NCBI GenBank assembly: GCA_035547835.1
Contig: DASZTW010000020.1
Coordinates: 84,745-148,744, forward strand
Length of the DNA stretch: 64,000 nucleotides
Direction of reading: 5' to 3'
DNA from: Acidimicrobiales bacterium
GTDB lineage: Bacteria > Actinomycetota > Acidimicrobiia > Acidimicrobiales > Iamiaceae
The position numbers and the translations under genes are program-made. Every line of letters begins with the position of its first letter. The first letter of the stretch is position 1. This document shows positions 16,735 to 25,453 of the stretch, one piece after another. Under the pieces are notes generated by a model, which made no database searches, had not been told where the DNA came from, and saw only the letters and a list, made by a program, of their open reading frames with translations.

Positions 16735-19314
16735 CTACTGGGGGTCCACGAACACGAAGCAGCGACAGCCCGGGTGCGCCGGCGGGCAGACGTGCTCCGT
16801 GGGGAACGGATCACCGCGGGTCACCCCACCCGCCAGCACGTTGTCGGCGCAATCGGGGCACGGGTGCGCCGTGTCGTCGATGACCCACGTGAGCTCGACC
16901 CCGCCGGGCACCGAGTCGTACAGCCCGCGGGTGAACGCGGCGAGCACCGAGTGGCGGACGAGGTCGCCGAGCCGCTGGGTCCGCCACTCGCGGTAACAAG
17001 CGCGCACCTGATCGGCGAGCTCGAGCTCGTCGATCGGGTCGTCGCCGCCGGCCGCGTCGTCGATCACGCGCTCCACGCGGGGTCGCAGCAGCTCCACGAG
17101 CTCGGATGCCAACTCACCCGCCAACGCCGAGATGTCGGTGGCCGATCGGCCCGCAGGCGGGTCGCCCGCGCCGATGTCGGCCACGTTCGCGGCGCCTTCC
17201 GCCGCGGCCTCACGCAACAGCGGGGTGGCCGCATCGGTGTACTTGTGAAGGACGTCGTCGTGCGGCGGCAGGACCTTGTCCGGTTTGGGACGGCCCTTCA
17301 CCGTGCGGAGCTGGTCGAGCAGCTCACTCTCCTCGTCGGCCAACGTGCGCTTGAGGCGGCGGGCGAGTCGCTTCTCGAAGCCGGCCAGCGAGGCGTCGCG
17401 GCGTTTGCGCCACGCCACCGGCGCGGGGTCGGGCTCGCCTTCTTCGTCGGCGTCGTCGCCCTCGGCCCCTTCCTGGTCCGAAGGTTCCTCGCCGCCGGCC
17501 TCATGAGGCTCGACAGGGGCCGCAGCGGGGGCACCGGCGACCGCCGCGGGGGTGCGGGCGGCGGCCTCCCCCTCAGCCTCGTCGGACGCATCGTCGTCCT
17601 GCGAGGCGCGGATGCGGGCGAAGAGGTCACCGATGGCCGGGTTGCCCGGTGGCGCCGACGGCTCCGCGCCTCCTCGAACCGCCGCGGGGGCTGCCGCCTC
17701 GGCCACGACGGTCGACGCCGACCCGGCGACGTCGACCACCCGCGTCGCGGGATCGGGCGCCGGCGCCTCCGGACCCGGGGCGGACCCGACGGGCGACGCA
17801 TCGGCCGACGACAAGATCACCCCCGGCTCGGCGTGCAGCGGCTCACGTCGACGGCGGCCGAACAGCCCACGGCGTCGGTCGTGCCCCTCGCCCTCGCCCT
17901 CGCCATCGCCTGCGTCCGCGGGCTCGCCGCCTGCGTCCGCGGGCTCGCCGCCTGGGTCCGCGGCGTCGTCGGCGGGGGCGTGGTGACGGTCCCCCTCCGC
18001 CTCGGGCGCTTCACCCGGCCCAGTTGGAACCGCGTCGCCCACGTGATCGGGAGCCGCCCAGGGCCCGGCGCCGGCAGCTGGCGGACCTGCCGCGTCGTCG
18101 GGCGACGGCGGGCCTTCCTGTACCAGCGGGAGCTCGAGGTCGCGAGCGGTGCGCAACTCGGCTTCCAGGTGCGCAACGGGCTCTTCGGGCTCCGCCATCG
18201 CCCGGTTGAGCGCGTCGCTGGCCGCGGCGCGGGCCTCTGGGAGGACGGCGTGCAACTCGTGGGTGGCGTCGTCGACGGTGGTGCGCACCACCTCGTATGC
18301 GCTCAACAATCGGGCGCGGGCGGCCTCGAGCTGCTCCAAGTGGGCCTTGGCCTGCTTGCGCCGGCGCGACAAGTCGTGCAGCACGCGCTCGCGGGCCGCC
18401 TCCGCCTCGCGCAACAGACGATCGGCTTCCTCGCGGGCACGGTCGAGGACGCCTTCGGCCGACGCTTGGATGCGCTCCCGCTCGGCGTGCGCATCGCCCA
18501 CGATGCGGCTCGCTTCGGCGTTGGCCTCCTCGCTGCGAAGGTGCAGGACCTGCTCCGCTTCGTCGCGCACGGCGAGCGCCGCCGCGTCGGCTTCGGCACG
18601 CAGCCGGTCGGCCTCCGCTTGGCCCTCCTCACGCAAGCGCAGCAGCTCGTCGTCGGCGGCACCGCGAGTGGAGGTGGCGTAGTCGTCGGCCTCGGCACGG
18701 ACGCGCGCCACGTGATCGTCGGCCTCGGTTCGCAGCTCGGCCATGTGGGCCTCGGTGCCGCGTCGGACCTCGTCGACCTCGGCTGCGGCCCGCGCCCGCA
18801 TCTCCTCGACCTCGGCGTCGGTGGCGCGCCGGAGCTCGGCCGCATACCGGTCGGCGTTCGAGCGGGTGGCGGTGGCTTCCTCTTCCGACTCGCGCCGCAG
18901 CCGGGCCGCGTACTCGTCGGCCGACGCCTTGCTCTGGGTGGCCTCCTCGTGCGCGTCGCGCAGCAGTCGGGTGGCGTTCTCCTCGGCCTTCGCCTTGATC
19001 TCCGCCGCGGCCTCACGGGCGGTCTCGAGGACGCGAGCGGTCTCCTCGCCCACCAGCGTCGCCACTTGCTGCACGTCGAGCTCGCGGGGCGGCGAGGCCG
19101 GCGACGGCGTCTGCGCGGCACGAAGCCGCGACTCCAGCTCGGCGACGTGGTCTTGCAACGCGCTGATGTGATCGGCAGCGATGCGGAGGTGGGCACGAAC
19201 CTCGTCGGGCTCGAACCCACGGCGTGAGGTCGCGAACGCGCGCTCGGCGAAACTGCGCGGGTCGATGGGAGCGGGCCGCGCCGGGACGGACGGATCAGTC
19301 GACGCCGACATCAT
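16735..19314 (-). CDS. DivIVA-like coiled-coil protein with C-terminal phage-head-like cysteine domain
   Basis: About 859 residues in three parts. The N-terminus (about 15-60, IDPRSFAERAFATSRRGFEPDEVRAHL) resembles the DivIVA/Wag31 polar-targeting domain. Residues about 45-370 form a long coiled coil of Ala/Glu/Arg heptads. A disordered acidic and proline-rich region follows (about 390-620, with the 7-residue repeat GGEPADA). The C-terminal 240 residues are helical and end in a cysteine cluster: C819-x-x-C822, C843, then HPGCRC (C850, C852). That ending resembles the C-terminus of SPP1 gp7/Mu F-type phage head-morphogenesis proteins. Start is ATG 19314 or 19311. The gene lies 10 nt upstream of the UPF0182 gene. 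A role at the cell pole or division site is an inference. Confidence 0.75.
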   Translation of the reverse strand: MMSASTDPSVPARPAPIDPRSFAERAFATSRRGFEPDEVRAHLRIAADHISALQDHVAELESRLRAAQTPSPASPPRELDVQQVATLVGEETARVLETAREAAAEIKAKAEENATRLLRDAHEEATQSKASADEYAARLRRESEEEATATRSNADRYAAELRRATDAEVEEMRARAAAEVDEVRRGTEAHMAELRTEADDHVARVRAEADDYATSTRGAADDELLRLREEGQAEADRLRAEADAAALAVRDEAEQVLHLRSEEANAEASRIVGDAHAERERIQASAEGVLDRAREEADRLLREAEAARERVLHDLSRRRKQAKAHLEQLEAARARLLSAYEVVRTTVDDATHELHAVLPEARAAASDALNRAMAEPEEPVAHLEAELRTARDLELPLVQEGPPSPDDAAGPPAAGAGPWAAPDHVGDAVPTGPGEAPEAEGDRHHAPADDAADPGGEPADAGGEPADAGDGEGEGEGHDRRRGLFGRRRREPLHAEPGVILSSADASPVGSAPGPEAPAPDPATRVVDVAGSASTVVAEAAAPAAVRGGAEPSAPPGNPAIGDLFARIRASQDDDASDEAEGEAAARTPAAVAGAPAAAPVEPHEAGGEEPSDQEGAEGDDADEEGEPDPAPVAWRKRRDASLAGFEKRLARRLKRTLADEESELLDQLRTVKGRPKPDKVLPPHDDVLHKYTDAATPLLREAAAEGAANVADIGAGDPPAGRSATDISALAGELASELVELLRPRVERVIDDAAGGDDPIDELELADQVRACYREWRTQRLGDLVRHSVLAAFTRGLYDSVPGGVELTWVIDDTAHPCPDCADNVLAGGVTRGDPFPTEHVCPPAHPGCRCFVFVDPQ
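17911..17963. repeat. 21-bp in-frame tandem repeat (2.5 copies)
   Basis: The unit at 17911-17931 is repeated exactly at 17932-17952 and partly, with one change, at 17953-17963. It encodes the peptide GGEPADA on the minus strand within the disordered part of the DivIVA-like protein. It is preceded by a short CCCTCG run encoding Gly-Glu repeats. Such units commonly change copy number between strains. Confidence 0.8.
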
Positions 19315-19403
19315 CCCGATGCTACGGCCACCACGCCGGCGATTCGGGGACGGTGGCGCCCGCCGGACCCCCCGGTGCGGGATCGCCAGGCAGGCATGGC
19401 GGA

Positions 19404-20711
19404 TCAGCCGCCCAGTAGCCCGCCCTTGCCGGCCACGCCGTTGAGCAGGCCCGACAACAGCTGCGTGGTCGTGTCGACCAGGCCCTGCAGCGGGCTGGTG
19501 ACCTGCGGCGGCACCGTGACCGGCGGGAGCTGTGGCAGCGGCGACGGCAACAGGGGCGTGGTCGGCTGGGGGACTTGGAGCGCCGGCAGCGACGGAGATG
19601 TCACCGTGGTGCCCGGGGTCCCGGAGCCCGAGCCGGTTGCGCCCGAGCCGTCGGCAGGAATGGTGGTGCCCGACGGAGCGCCGGCTCCAGGCCCGCCGAT
19701 CACCGGCGCGGTGGGTTGCGCAGCCGCGACCGTGGGGCCGCCGATGCGGAGCGGCGACTGGTCGATGGCTCCGCGAACCCGGTCGAGCAACGAGTCGGCG
19801 CTGACGTGCTGGTCCATCGCGACCAGCCCCCACGTGGCGCCTTGCGAATGGAACCGGAACACCGCATTCCAGCGGTGTTCGAACGTGCCCTTCTGGGCGA
19901 GTGACGTGACGGCCGCGCCGACGATCGCGTCGGCGGGGCGGCTGAGCGTGTCGTCGACCTCCCGTGCGCGATCGAGCAGCGTGTTCACGACGTGCGTCGA
20001 TGGCAGATCGGACAAGTGCAGCGACGCGGCGGTGATCTGGCCCGTGCTGCTCTGGTTGAACGCGAGCGTGAGCGGGTCGAGCTGCTGGTCGACGGTGATC
20101 GCCGGGCTCAAGTACGCCCGGTCCCACCGGTCGGTCGAGCGGAAGCGCAGCGGCGACGGGTTGGCGGGCAACTGGCCGAGCGCCGCCACCTCCGCCGCGC
20201 GCAGCGCGGGGATCTGCAGGCTGCTCCCCGCGGACTCCAACGTGGCCGAGCCCTGGTAGACGGAGACCCGCAGCGCCAACGTGCGGGTGAGGCGCACCGC
20301 GCCCCCTTGGTCAGCTTTGCCCACCGTCACCGACGAGCCGGCCGAGTCGATCTGCGTGCGGTGCTCGCTGGTGGCCAGCAGCTCGCCGCCCAGCAACTCC
20401 GGCGTGGTGCCCATGAGCAGGCGGGTGGGGCCGGGCTTGCCGCTGCCGGCCATGGCTTGGAACACCGCGTCGCGGGTGGTGATCGAAGCCGTGCCCGACT
20501 GCATCTTCAAGGTGTCACCCGCGTGCATGCGGATGCGATCGGTGACAGGGCGAGAACGGCCGTCGGCCGTCGTCACGACGGCCGTGCCATCGACCTCGAC
20601 TTCTGCCTCGCCCGACTTCAGCGCGCTCTGCCCGGGCCGAACGACCAATGCGACGACCACCAGCGCGACGACGAAGACCGGAGCGAGCACCAGCAGCACA
20701 CCCCGCCTCAC
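19404..20711 (-). CDS. FecR-like domain protein, single-pass membrane anchored
   Basis: About 435 residues. A hydrophobic segment near the start (GVLLVLAPVFVVALVVVALVV) acts as a signal anchor. After it comes a FecR-type domain: EVEVDGTAVVTTADGRSRPV, then RIRMHAGDTLKMQSGTASITTRD, the usual layout of a switch-and-load beta domain. The C-terminal third is rich in Pro, Thr, Ser and Gly and probably disordered or wall-spanning. The chosen start is GTG at 20711, just before the anchor; no in-frame ATG exists nearby, so the start is uncertain. FecR proteins normally sense outside signals for an ECF sigma factor. None is adjacent here; the neighbours are a sensor kinase and the DivIVA-like protein. 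Confidence 0.6.
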   Translation of the reverse strand: MRRGVLLVLAPVFVVALVVVALVVRPGQSALKSGEAEVEVDGTAVVTTADGRSRPVTDRIRMHAGDTLKMQSGTASITTRDAVFQAMAGSGKPGPTRLLMGTTPELLGGELLATSEHRTQIDSAGSSVTVGKADQGGAVRLTRTLALRVSVYQGSATLESAGSSLQIPALRAAEVAALGQLPANPSPLRFRSTDRWDRAYLSPAITVDQQLDPLTLAFNQSSTGQITAASLHLSDLPSTHVVNTLLDRAREVDDTLSRPADAIVGAAVTSLAQKGTFEHRWNAVFRFHSQGATWGLVAMDQHVSADSLLDRVRGAIDQSPLRIGGPTVAAAQPTAPVIGGPGAGAPSGTTIPADGSGATGSGSGTPGTTVTSPSLPALQVPQPTTPLLPSPLPQLPPVTVPPQVTSPLQGLVDTTTQLLSGLLNGVAGKGGLLGG

Positions 20712-20832
20712 CTGCCAGATCGTAATGGTTGGACCGTGTCCGCCGGAAGGGGTGTCCGATATGTGTGGTTCATGTCGTCGACCTGGGCGGATGGCCGATG
20801 GTGGTGGTCCGGACGGGCGGCCCGCGGCGGAT

Positions 20833-23520
20833 CTACGAGCGACGGGAGCGGCTCCGGCCAGCGTCACCCGAGGCGTCGGGCACCACGACCGAGAACGTCG
20901 AACCGGCACCCGGCGCCGACGAGCACTCCACCCACCCGCCGTGCGCACGCACAATCCGATCGACGAGCGCCAGGCCGAGGCCCAAGCCCGAAAAGGACCG
21001 GGTGGCCGACCCGTCGCCCTGGAAGAACTCGGTGGTGAGCTCCTCCATCCGATCCGGGCTGATGCCGATGCCCTGGTCGGCGACCGAGATCCGCACGAAG
21101 TGCGACGCGGCGTCCGGCGCCGCCCAGGCCGAGGTGTCGGTTCCCGTGGCGACGCCGTTCGAGCTCAGGCGGATGCCATCGCCGTGGTCATCGGGATCGA
21201 CTTTGCGGGTGGTCACCACGATCGCGCCGCCATCGGGTGAGTACTTCACCGCGTTGTCGAGCAGCTCGTCGAGGACTTGGCCCATGGCCACCGGGTCGAC
21301 CATCAACGGCGGCGTGGCTCGGGCGACACGTCGCGTGAGGCGGTGGGTGGTGGCCCGCGAGCGCCACCGCGTCACGGCGCCGCCGACCAGGTCGGCGGCC
21401 CGCACCGGCTCGGGCGCCAGGTCGAGTCGACCAGCGGCCGCGGTTGCGAACGCCACCAGCTGACCGATCACCCGCTCGAGCTGCGCGACGCCACCGGTGA
21501 TCTCCGTGGCGAACTTGGTGGTCTGCTCCTGTTGCAGGTCGCGGGTGGCGAGAATGTGCGCGTAGCCCTTGATCGGCGTCAACGGCGTGCGCAGCTCGTG
21601 ACTGATGTTCGACAAGAACTCCGTCTTGAGCTGCTCGATCTCGCGCTCCCGGCGGAGGTCGCGCAGCACCACCACCGAGCCGACCGACCCGCCGTCGACG
21701 TCGTCGAGGTGACCGACGGACACCGCGACGGGCACGTCGACACCGGTGGACGTGCGAACGATGCTCTCCCCGATCCGCACCCGCTCCCCATCGTCGAGCA
21801 CCGGCCGGATCCCCTCGATCACCGGTACCACCACGTCGAGCGGACGGCCGATCGCGTCGTCGCGCGCCCAACCGAGCAAGTGAGTCGCGGCCGGGTTGCA
21901 TTCGGTGACGATGCCGTCGCGGTCGACGGCGAGCAACGCCTCGCCCATCCCGGACACCACCGCTTCGAGCCGCGCACGGAGGCGCGCTTCATCGTCGGCC
22001 GAGCGCCGCAGATCGCCGGTCATCTTCTCGAGCGACCCGGCCATCGAGTCGAACGCCTCTGCCAGGACGCCGAGCTCGTCGGGGCTGGTGAACCCGCTCC
22101 GGGCGCCGAGCTCGCCGGCGCGAAGGCGGGTCGTGGCGGCGGTCAAGCGACGCAGGCCACCGCCGATCCGCTCACCGGCGAACACCGCCAAGACGAGCGC
22201 CACCAGCGCGGCGCCCATGGCCACCAGGAACAGCGAGCGGAACAAGTCGCGCCGGGTCTGGTCGATCGCGGACGTCGGTGCGGACAGCACCAGCGCGGCG
22301 CGCGGCGACCCATCGGTCCCGAAGATCGGCTGCGTGACGACGAACCGGCCGTCGGCAGTCCGGGACACCCCTGCGCCGCGCTCCAACGCGGCGCGGGCCA
22401 CCGACACCATCACCGCAGTCGGCGGCTGCTGCCCCGCGCGGGCGAGGACTCGAGTGTGATCTGCCAGCGCCAGCGACAAGTCCTCGCCGGCGATCTCCGC
22501 CCGCACTTTCAAGAACACGTCGTCGAGTGGGTGGGCGATGACGATGGCGCCTGCTGGCTGCTGGGGCGTGCCCGGGAGGTAGATCGGATACGCGGCCAGC
22601 GCGTACAGGTCGTGCGACACGACGGTGACCGACTGGCGGGCACCCGCGTTGGCGCCGACGGCCTCGGTGACGACGTCGCTTCCCGCCAGCGCGAGCAAGG
22701 TCGAGGTGTCCAACTTCGGTCCGACGGCGACCTCGAGCCGGCTCGAGCTCACGAACAACATGGGGTCGTGACTGTCGATCGCGCTGCGCAGCGTCGTGAG
22801 GTCGGCCTGGATCACCGCTCGGGCCTCGGCAGTGCCCGAGCCGTCGATCCACGTGCGCAGCTGCGTCGAGGCGCCGGGGTCGCCCGCCAGGGAGCCGGCG
22901 ACGATCTTGGCGAACGTGAGCTGGTCAGCCGACGACTGCCGGGCGTTGGCGGCTTCGGCGGACGCTCGGCTCTCGTAGCGGGCGAACGCGCTGTCGACGA
23001 CGTTGCGGTTGATCACGATCGACAGCGACACCGACACCGCCAACACGACGGCGAGGAGCAGACCTCCGGCGATCGTGCCGATGCGAGCAGGGATCGAGTG
23101 GCGCCCGGCCTGGATCAGCGCGATGCCGAGCAGCGCGCCCGCGACGAGCCGGCACACGTCGCCGGCCCGGCCCGCGCCGGTGAGCCCGAGCCCCAGCCCG
23201 CAGGCCAGCCACAGCACCACGCCGCCGAGCAGCGCCCGCGCCGGCCAATCGACGGTCCACACCACGGTGGCCAACGCCAACATGACCAGGCCCGCGATCC
23301 GCAGCCCCACCAGGGCGGGCTGGTTGAAACCTGTGACGAGGAACGAGCCGTAGAGGAAGGCTGCGGCACCTTCCGCGAACAGGCCGGTGCCGAGCAGGAC
23401 ACGATCGGATGCAACCCGTGCGATGGCGTTGGGCCGCAAGCAGAGGATCAAGCCCGCGAACGAGGTGAGGAAGACCGCGAACTCGGCGGCGAAGCGCAGC
23501 TGGGAGACCGAGTCCACCAC
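20833..23520 (-). CDS. Membrane sensor histidine kinase with Cache-like, HAMP and PAS domains (orphan)
   Basis: 895 residues. About six hydrophobic helices occupy roughly residues 10-170. A Cache-like sensor region with flanking helices follows (about 175-430), ending in LFLVAMGAALVALVLAVFAG. Next are a HAMP segment (RLRAGELGARS), a PAS domain (MGEALLAVDRDGIVTECNPAATHLLGW), the HisKA phosphoacceptor SNISHELRTPLTPIKGY and a HATPase_c domain with NAVKYSP (N box), DQGIGIS (G1) and GLGLGLALVD (G2). All catalytic motifs are intact. No response-regulator gene is adjacent. The start is GTG at 23520, 3 nt after the stop of the Lon-like gene, indicating one transcript. The combination suggests envelope or stress sensing, which is an inference. 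Confidence 0.9.
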   Translation of the reverse strand: MVDSVSQLRFAAEFAVFLTSFAGLILCLRPNAIARVASDRVLLGTGLFAEGAAAFLYGSFLVTGFNQPALVGLRIAGLVMLALATVVWTVDWPARALLGGVVLWLACGLGLGLTGAGRAGDVCRLVAGALLGIALIQAGRHSIPARIGTIAGGLLLAVVLAVSVSLSIVINRNVVDSAFARYESRASAEAANARQSSADQLTFAKIVAGSLAGDPGASTQLRTWIDGSGTAEARAVIQADLTTLRSAIDSHDPMLFVSSSRLEVAVGPKLDTSTLLALAGSDVVTEAVGANAGARQSVTVVSHDLYALAAYPIYLPGTPQQPAGAIVIAHPLDDVFLKVRAEIAGEDLSLALADHTRVLARAGQQPPTAVMVSVARAALERGAGVSRTADGRFVVTQPIFGTDGSPRAALVLSAPTSAIDQTRRDLFRSLFLVAMGAALVALVLAVFAGERIGGGLRRLTAATTRLRAGELGARSGFTSPDELGVLAEAFDSMAGSLEKMTGDLRRSADDEARLRARLEAVVSGMGEALLAVDRDGIVTECNPAATHLLGWARDDAIGRPLDVVVPVIEGIRPVLDDGERVRIGESIVRTSTGVDVPVAVSVGHLDDVDGGSVGSVVVLRDLRREREIEQLKTEFLSNISHELRTPLTPIKGYAHILATRDLQQEQTTKFATEITGGVAQLERVIGQLVAFATAAAGRLDLAPEPVRAADLVGGAVTRWRSRATTHRLTRRVARATPPLMVDPVAMGQVLDELLDNAVKYSPDGGAIVVTTRKVDPDDHGDGIRLSSNGVATGTDTSAWAAPDAASHFVRISVADQGIGISPDRMEELTTEFFQGDGSATRSFSGLGLGLALVDRIVRAHGGWVECSSAPGAGSTFSVVVPDASGDAGRSRSRRS

Positions 23521-23523
23521 CGC

Positions 23524-24690
23524 TCAGCCCCCGAGTTGCTCGATGATCTTCAGCGCCTGGTCGAGCGTGTCGACCTTCACGACCCGCATCGACCCAGCCT
23601 CGGCTCTGGCCTGCGCGTACTCCGCGCTCGGCACCAAGAAGATGTCGGCCCCCGAGCGCCGGACGGCGATCGTCTTTTGCGGCACCCCACCCACCGGCCC
23701 CACCCTTCCCTCGAGGTCGATGGTACCCGTCGCCGCGACCTTGTGGCCGTGCAGGATCCCGGCGGGCGACAGCCGGTCGATCAACGTCAGGGTGAACGCC
23801 AGGCCGGCCGAAGGGCCGCCGACCGGCCCGGTGTCGATGTCCACCGGGAACGGCAACGTGAACGCCGCATCGGTGACGGGGGTGATGCCGAGGAACGCTC
23901 GGTTGGGTTGAGCTGGCTGGCCGCCATCGGCGGGGAACGACGCCAGCTTCACGGTGACGTCCTGCGCAGTGCCGAGCGGCACCGCGACCGCGGTGCTCTG
24001 GCGGAACCGCCGCACGGCGAGGTGCACGGTGTCGCCAGGATGGTGGGCGGCGAGCAACAATCGCAGGGCGTCGGAGGTCGTGACGGTTCTGCCGTCGATG
24101 CCGACGATCGTGTCGCCGATGCCGATGTGGCCGTCGGCGGGCGAGCCGTGGACGATGTCGGTGACCAACGCGCCGCGGTCGGTCTCACCCACGTGCAATC
24201 CGAGATGGCGCATGGCCAACACGACCGCTGCCTGCTTCGAGACGCGCATCTCGAGGACACCGGTGCGGAAGTCCTCCTCTGGGGTGTGCGTGCCGACCAC
24301 GTCGTTGCTGGGGAAGACCGCTTGGTCGCCGCGCAGCCAGCCGTACACGGCTTCGGCACCGCTCACCCGATCGCGCACGTTGACGGTGACGAACAGCAGC
24401 GCGCCTCGGTGGTGGTAGCTCGGGTGGCCGGTGATCTTGACCAGCGGCTCGCCGGCCGTCGCCGAGCCAGGCGCGAGGACCGTGTACGGGAAGCGTTCGA
24501 ACCCGACCACGAAGCCCGTCGCGACCACCACCAGCATCAGCGGCCACACGACCCACCAGACCCTGGACCACCGCCGACGAGGCCGTCCCGGATGTGGCGC
24601 GGCGGGTCGTGCGACCGCGGCTGGGCCGAAGTCGCGGGCTGCCTCGGGAGATGCCCCGGGCTCGTCAGAGGGCGTGGGTTCAGTGATCAC
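23524..24690 (-). CDS. Lon-like serine protease with PDZ domain (YlbL type)
   Basis: 388 residues. One transmembrane helix (about 45-66) is followed by a PDZ domain (about 170-240, SPADGHIGIGDTIVGIDGRTV) and an S16 Lon-type proteolytic domain. The catalytic dyad is visible as serine 294 in VGGPSAGLA and lysine 339 in PQKTIAVRR. There is no ATPase domain, so this is the YlbL-type secreted or membrane-bound family rather than Lon itself. In actinobacteria these proteins are regularly encoded close to UPF0182. It is the first gene of a same-strand series running down to 13677. The start at 24690 slightly overlaps the possible start of the divergent HEAT-repeat gene. Confidence 0.9.
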   Translation of the reverse strand: MITEPTPSDEPGASPEAARDFGPAAVARPAAPHPGRPRRRWSRVWWVVWPLMLVVVATGFVVGFERFPYTVLAPGSATAGEPLVKITGHPSYHHRGALLFVTVNVRDRVSGAEAVYGWLRGDQAVFPSNDVVGTHTPEEDFRTGVLEMRVSKQAAVVLAMRHLGLHVGETDRGALVTDIVHGSPADGHIGIGDTIVGIDGRTVTTSDALRLLLAAHHPGDTVHLAVRRFRQSTAVAVPLGTAQDVTVKLASFPADGGQPAQPNRAFLGITPVTDAAFTLPFPVDIDTGPVGGPSAGLAFTLTLIDRLSPAGILHGHKVAATGTIDLEGRVGPVGGVPQKTIAVRRSGADIFLVPSAEYAQARAEAGSMRVVKVDTLDQALKIIEQLGG

Positions 24691-25450
24691 GACGGCGCGC
24701 CCTCCGGAGCGTTCCGGTGAGCCGCATCAGCCTGCCACGCGAGCCGCACTCGGGCAGGTCTCCCACGCGGGCGAGGGACCGCGGGCGCGGCGCAACTACC
24801 GTGCGGGCATCGGTCCACGCGAGCGCTTCCCGGTTCCCGATCTCCACGCTGACGACGCCACGCGCGCCCGCCGCCGGGCAGCCTCCGAAGCGGGCCACCG
24901 CGGCGACGCCGCGACCGCGCGCCCGTTCCTCGCCGACTCGGACCCGCGTGTCCGCAGCGCGGCCGTGGGTGCCCTGGCCCGGATCGGCGCCCTGGAGCCA
25001 GCGGAGCTGGCCGCCGCCTTGCACGACCCTGCGCCCGTGGTACGGCGGCGGGCCCTCCATGCGGCCGCCGCGACCGCGGCGGGCCCGCCTCCAGAGTGGT
25101 CGCTCCTGGCATTGCTCGACGATGGCGACCCGTCGGTCGTCGAGACGGCCGCTTGGGCTTGCGGCGAGTGCCAGCCCCCCGAGGCGGGGACGGTCGAACG
25201 CCTCGCAGAGCTGGCGACGACCCACGACAACGCGCTGGTCCGAGAGGCCGCCGTGGCCGCGCTCGGCGCGATCGGCGACGAAGCCGGCCTGCCGGCGATC
25301 CTCGTCGCGTGCCGCGACAAGCCGGCCGTGCGAAGGCGAGCCGTCCTCGCCTTGGCCCCCTTCGATGGGCCCGAGGTGCGGGCCGCGCTGCGCGCGGCCC
25401 GCGACGACCGCGACTGGCAGGTGCGCCAGGCCGCGGAAGACCTCGAGTGA
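24683..25450 (+). CDS. HEAT-repeat protein
   Basis: Roughly 255 residues built of HEAT/PBS-lyase-like helical repeats: RPFLADSDPRVRSAAVGALARIGAL, ALHDPAPVVRRRALHAAA, LLDDGDPSVVETAAWACGE, DNALVREAAVAALGAIGDE and KPAVRRRAVLALAPF. Such repeats form a curved scaffold for protein binding; the partner is unknown. The repeats begin near 24870. No ATG lies upstream in frame: the only GTG starts are at 24674 and 24683, both overlapping the start of the divergent Lon-like gene. The true N-terminus is therefore uncertain and may use a rarer start further down. It converges with livK, with only 3 nt between stops. Confidence 0.7.
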   Translation: MITTARPPERSGEPHQPATRAALGQVSHAGEGPRARRNYRAGIGPRERFPVPDLHADDATRARRRAASEAGHRGDAATARPFLADSDPRVRSAAVGALARIGALEPAELAAALHDPAPVVRRRALHAAAATAAGPPPEWSLLALLDDGDPSVVETAAWACGECQPPEAGTVERLAELATTHDNALVREAAVAALGAIGDEAGLPAILVACRDKPAVRRRAVLALAPFDGPEVRAALRAARDDRDWQVRQAAEDLE

Positions 25451-25453
25451 CGA

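Noticed and set aside
17886..17963. Short tandem repeats considered as a CRISPR array
   Set aside because: The repeats are contiguous with no spacers, in frame, and encode Gly-Glu and GGEPADA peptides in a disordered region.
21277..24720. Plus-strand open frame of over 1,100 codons
   Set aside because: It spans the reverse strand of the sensor kinase and Lon-like genes, crosses two gene boundaries and shows only Arg/Gln/His-rich shadow sequence.
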